A DNA stretch of 8,350 nt from Rhizobacter sp. (GTDB lineage Bacteria; Pseudomonadota; Gammaproteobacteria; Burkholderiales; Burkholderiaceae_C). Below are positions 6,083 to 8,350 of this stretch, one piece after another. The position numbers and the translations under genes were made by a program. Under the pieces are notes generated by a model that saw only the letters and a list, made by a program, of their open reading frames with translations, did no database searches and was not told the DNA's origin. Where the stretch lies: NCBI GenBank assembly GCA_025360945.1, contig JANYBE010000215.1:1-8350 (forward strand). Direction: 5' to 3'. The stretch's first letter is position 1. Every line of letters starts with the position of its first letter.

Positions 6083-6097
6083 CCGACGTCACGTCGG
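6083..6097. promoter_or_regulatory. 15-bp palindrome in the efflux operon leader, candidate operator
   Basis: CCGACGT and ACGTCGG are exact inverted arms around a single central C. It lies 174 bp before the start of the outer-membrane efflux gene and 9 bp before a second inverted repeat. The size and odd-centred symmetry are compatible with a dimeric repressor site such as those of TetR-type efflux regulators, but no such regulator gene is in the window. Confidence 0.35.
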
Positions 6098-6105
6098 CGT
6101 CCCGG

Positions 6106-6129
6106 TGCGGCAGAATTTCTTCTGCCGCA
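6106..6129. promoter_or_regulatory. 10-bp inverted repeat with 4-nt loop, hairpin or operator
   Basis: The arms TGCGGCAGAA and TTCTGCCGCA are perfectly complementary around TTTC. As RNA this would be a very stable hairpin. No T-run follows on either strand, so a classic intrinsic terminator for the HNH-like gene (112 bp upstream) is doubtful; an operator, an attenuator stem or an RNA processing site are alternatives. Together with the palindrome at 6083-6097 it makes the 277-bp gap (5994-6270) unusually structured. Confidence 0.4.
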
Positions 6130-6223
6130 GTGTCGATCTCGAGGCTCGCCGTTCGTCGTTGTCACAGAGGCCGAGCCGTGCGGCAGCGGCATCATCGCGC
6201 TTCTGCCCGCGTCGCGTCGGCGT

Positions 6224-6232
6224 TGCTATATT
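6224..6232 (+). promoter_or_regulatory. Possible extended -10 promoter element for the efflux operon
   Basis: TGCTATATT fits the extended -10 pattern TGnTATAAT at five of the six hexamer positions (TATATT versus TATAAT) and is a conspicuous AT-rich spot in a GC-rich leader. It lies 38 bp before the ATG at 6271. No good -35 hexamer is seen at the usual distance, which an extended -10 could tolerate. Confidence 0.3.
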
Positions 6233-6270
6233 GCCGGTCGGCCGACCACGCCCACTCTTTCGTACCGAAC

Positions 6271-7695
6271 ATGCCAGTCACCCTGCACCGGTTCACCTTG
6301 CTGCCTGCCGCCCTGGCCGCGACGCTCTTCACGGGCTGCGCCAGCGCGCCGCCCGCCGCCGCACCCTCGACGAGCGAGTTGCCCGCCGAATGGCAGGCGC
6401 CGCTGCCGCATGCGGGACAGCTCACGGTGATGAACCAGTGGTGGCAGCAGTTCAACGAGCCGTTGCTGGTGCAGCTGATCGTCGCGGCGCAGGCGGTGAG
6501 TCCGAACGTCGCGTCGGCGGCGTCGCGCATCGAGCAGTCACGCGCTACGCGCGTCGCCGCTGGTGCCGCGCTGCTGCCCACGCTCGACGCCAACGCGACG
6601 GCGGTCCGCGGCCGGCAGGACTTCGTCTCCGGCCTGGGCACGACGGCAAGCGCCGGCGCGCAAGCGAGCTGGGAGCTCGATCTGTTCGGTGGTCGGCGCG
6701 CGACGCGCGACGCCGCGCAGGCGCGCGCCGAAGGCGCGCTGTCGGCCTGGCATGACGCGCGCGTCGCGGTCGCTGCCGAGGTCGCGACCGACTACACCGC
6801 GCTGCGGGCCTGCGAAGCGCAGGTCGAGCAAACGCAGACCGACGCGCTCTCGCGCAGCGAGACCGCGCGCCTGACCGAGCTCAGTCGCCAGGTCGGCTTC
6901 GAGGCGCCTGCCAGCGCCGCGCTCGCCCGCGCCAGTGCGGCGCAGGGCAACAGCCTGCTGACCGAGCGCCGCGCGCAATGCGATGTGCTGATCAAGGCGC
7001 TGGTCGCACTAACAGGTGTGGCCGAGCCCGCGCTGCGCAGCCAGCTCGTGGCGGGTGCAGCGAAGGTGCCGCAACCGGCGCAACTCGTGATTGCAAGCGT
7101 GCCGGCGCAGGCGCTGGCGCAGCGCCCCGATCTGCTCGGGGCAGAGCGCGAGCTGGTCGCCGCGGCGGCAGAGGTTTCGCAGGCGCGGGCCGCGCGGCTG
7201 CCGCGAATCTCACTGGTCGGAAGCCTGAGCGCGGCGCGCTTCGAGTCGAGTTTCGGCGACGACAGCGGCACACTCTGGACGATCGGTCCGGTGACGGTCT
7301 CGCTGCCCTTGTTCGACGGAGGCACGCGCCGCGCGAACATGGCTGCTGCGCAGGCGCGTTACATCGAAGCCGGAGCGCTCTACCGCGGCAAGCTGCGCAC
7401 GGCGGTGCGCGAGGTCGAGGAAGCGCTCGTCGCGCTGCGCAGCACGGCCGACCGCAGTATCGACGCGCTGGTCGCGACCGAAGGCTTCACGACCTCGTTT
7501 CGCGCCACCGAGGCGCGTTTCAAGGGCGGCCTGGCGAGCCTGTTCGAGCTCGAGGATGCGCGCCGCTCTGCCTTGCAGGCGCAGGTCGCGCTGATCGATC
7601 TGCAACGCGAACGCAGCACTGCATGGATCACGCTCTACCGCGCACTCGGCGGGGGATGGTCTGACACCGGCACCTCCGTCGCAGCGCGGCATTGA
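6271..7695 (+). CDS. Outer-membrane factor lipoprotein of a tripartite efflux pump (OprM/NodT type)
   Basis: A 474-residue TolC-like channel subunit, which would trimerise in the outer membrane and span the periplasm as the exit duct of a multidrug pump. The N-terminus is a lipoprotein signal peptide with a lipobox-like LFTGC ending at C23; the -3 residue is Phe rather than the usual Leu. Two outer-membrane efflux repeats follow. Family marks include WWQQFNEPLL (57-66), SWELDLFGGRR (133-143), RPDLLGAERELVAA (285-298) and VSLPLFDGGTRRANM (343-357), with long Ala/Arg/Glu-rich helices in between. The length is normal for the family. The frame is open from 6064, but ATG 6271 is the only start that puts the signal peptide at the N-terminus; no clear Shine-Dalgarno precedes it. 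The membrane-fusion gene starts 14 nt after its stop. Confidence 0.92.
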   Translation: MPVTLHRFTLLPAALAATLFTGCASAPPAAAPSTSELPAEWQAPLPHAGQLTVMNQWWQQFNEPLLVQLIVAAQAVSPNVASAASRIEQSRATRVAAGAALLPTLDANATAVRGRQDFVSGLGTTASAGAQASWELDLFGGRRATRDAAQARAEGALSAWHDARVAVAAEVATDYTALRACEAQVEQTQTDALSRSETARLTELSRQVGFEAPASAALARASAAQGNSLLTERRAQCDVLIKALVALTGVAEPALRSQLVAGAAKVPQPAQLVIASVPAQALAQRPDLLGAERELVAAAAEVSQARAARLPRISLVGSLSAARFESSFGDDSGTLWTIGPVTVSLPLFDGGTRRANMAAAQARYIEAGALYRGKLRTAVREVEEALVALRSTADRSIDALVATEGFTTSFRATEARFKGGLASLFELEDARRSALQAQVALIDLQRERSTAWITLYRALGGGWSDTGTSVAARH

Positions 7696-7709
7696 ACCAA
7701 AAGTCAACG

Positions 7710-8350
7710 ATGTCAACCCAAATCATCTTCCGCCTGGGCGCCGTCGCGATTGCCGCGTTGTTCGTGATCAGCGTCGGCGCCGCCGACGACAAGAAGGCCG
7801 CCTCTGCGCCGCCCAAACCCGCACTGACCGTCACCGTCGCGCAGCCGCTGCAGGCTACGCTCTCGCGCAGCATTACCGCCAACGGCAGCATCGCCGCGTG
7901 GCAGGAGGCCAGCATTGGCACCGAGGCCAACGGCTTGCGTCTGGCCGAGGTGAAGGTCAATGTCGGCGACGTCGTCAAGCGCGGTCAGGTGCTTGCGACC
8001 TTCGCGCCCGACACGATGCAGGCCGACGTGGCGCAGACCCGCGCCGCGGTCGCTGAAGCCGAAGCGACGCTCGCCGAGGCCTCGGCGAATGCGCAGCGCG
8101 CCCGCACGCTGCAGGCCACCGGCGCGCTCAGCGACTCGGTCATCAATCAGTACCTCACGGCAGAACGCACTGCGCAGGCGCGCCTCGAGTCGCATCGTGC
8201 GATGGCCAACATGCAACAGCTGCGCCTAAAGCAGACGCAGGTGCTCGCGCCCGACTTCGGCGTGATCTCGTCGCGCAGCGCGACCGTCGGCGCGGTGCTG
8301 CCGGCCGGGCAGGAGCTGTTCCGCATGATTCGACAGGGCCGGCTCGAATG
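7710..8350 (+). CDS. Periplasmic membrane-fusion protein (RND/HlyD family), N-terminal part
   Basis: The first 213 residues of a membrane-fusion (adaptor) subunit that links an inner-membrane pump to the outer-membrane channel. The frame remains open to the end of the window; the family is about 350-400 residues. Residues 1-24 form a hydrophobic export signal or anchor. Then come the first beta strand (LTVTVAQPLQATLSRSI, 39-55), the first half of the lipoyl-like domain (about 56-99, with VNVGDVVKRGQVLATF at 84-99), a two-helix coiled-coil hairpin (about 104-178) rich in Ala, Glu, Gln and Arg, and the second lipoyl half beginning TQVLAPDFGVISSRSATVG (176-194). The next gene is expected to be an RND transporter, but this is outside the window. 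No strong Shine-Dalgarno precedes ATG 7710; the 14-nt gap suggests coupling to the upstream efflux gene. Confidence 0.9.
   Translation, partial: MSTQIIFRLGAVAIAALFVISVGAADDKKAASAPPKPALTVTVAQPLQATLSRSITANGSIAAWQEASIGTEANGLRLAEVKVNVGDVVKRGQVLATFAPDTMQADVAQTRAAVAEAEATLAEASANAQRARTLQATGALSDSVINQYLTAERTAQARLESHRAMANMQQLRLKQTQVLAPDFGVISSRSATVGAVLPAGQELFRMIRQGRLE

Overview
The window looks like chromosomal DNA of a high-GC betaproteobacterium, most likely Burkholderiales. This is inferred from the very GC-rich codon use, the PotF-type polyamine-binding protein, the gene trio M23 peptidase / small membrane coiled-coil protein / bactofilin, and the FHA-fused nucleotide cyclase. No RNA genes, insertion sequences, prophage genes or CRISPR arrays are visible. 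Eight genes are complete or nearly so, and one gene is cut at each edge.

Layout. (1) Positions 1-359 hold the 3' end of a PotF-like periplasmic polyamine-binding protein, followed by a hairpin. (2) Positions 597-2322 hold a plus-strand envelope-morphogenesis operon: a membrane-anchored M23 (LytM) endopeptidase, a small bitopic coiled-coil protein and a bactofilin. The likely division of labour is a cytoplasmic bactofilin scaffold, a membrane adaptor, and a periplasmic peptidoglycan hydrolase. (3) Positions 2351-4816 hold three minus-strand genes that converge on the bactofilin: a WYL-domain regulator (first transcribed), a class III nucleotide cyclase fused to an FHA domain, and a small DUF427 protein. 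(4) Positions 4899-5993 hold an unrecognised plus-strand gene, divergent from the WYL gene, whose central part resembles an HNH-type motif. Between the two divergent genes lies a perfect 9-bp inverted repeat that abuts the WYL start codon and is a strong operator candidate. (5) Positions 6271-8350 hold the start of a tripartite efflux operon: an OprM/NodT-type outer-membrane lipoprotein, then the membrane-fusion protein, which runs off the window. The inner-membrane RND pump probably follows. Two inverted repeats and a possible extended -10 element lie in the 277-bp leader.

The parts most worth a second look are the WYL / HNH-like divergent pair with its operator, the cyclase whose two purine-selecting positions are both non-canonical, and the compact bactofilin / coiled-coil / M23 module. 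All functional calls rest on reading motifs by eye; no database search was run.
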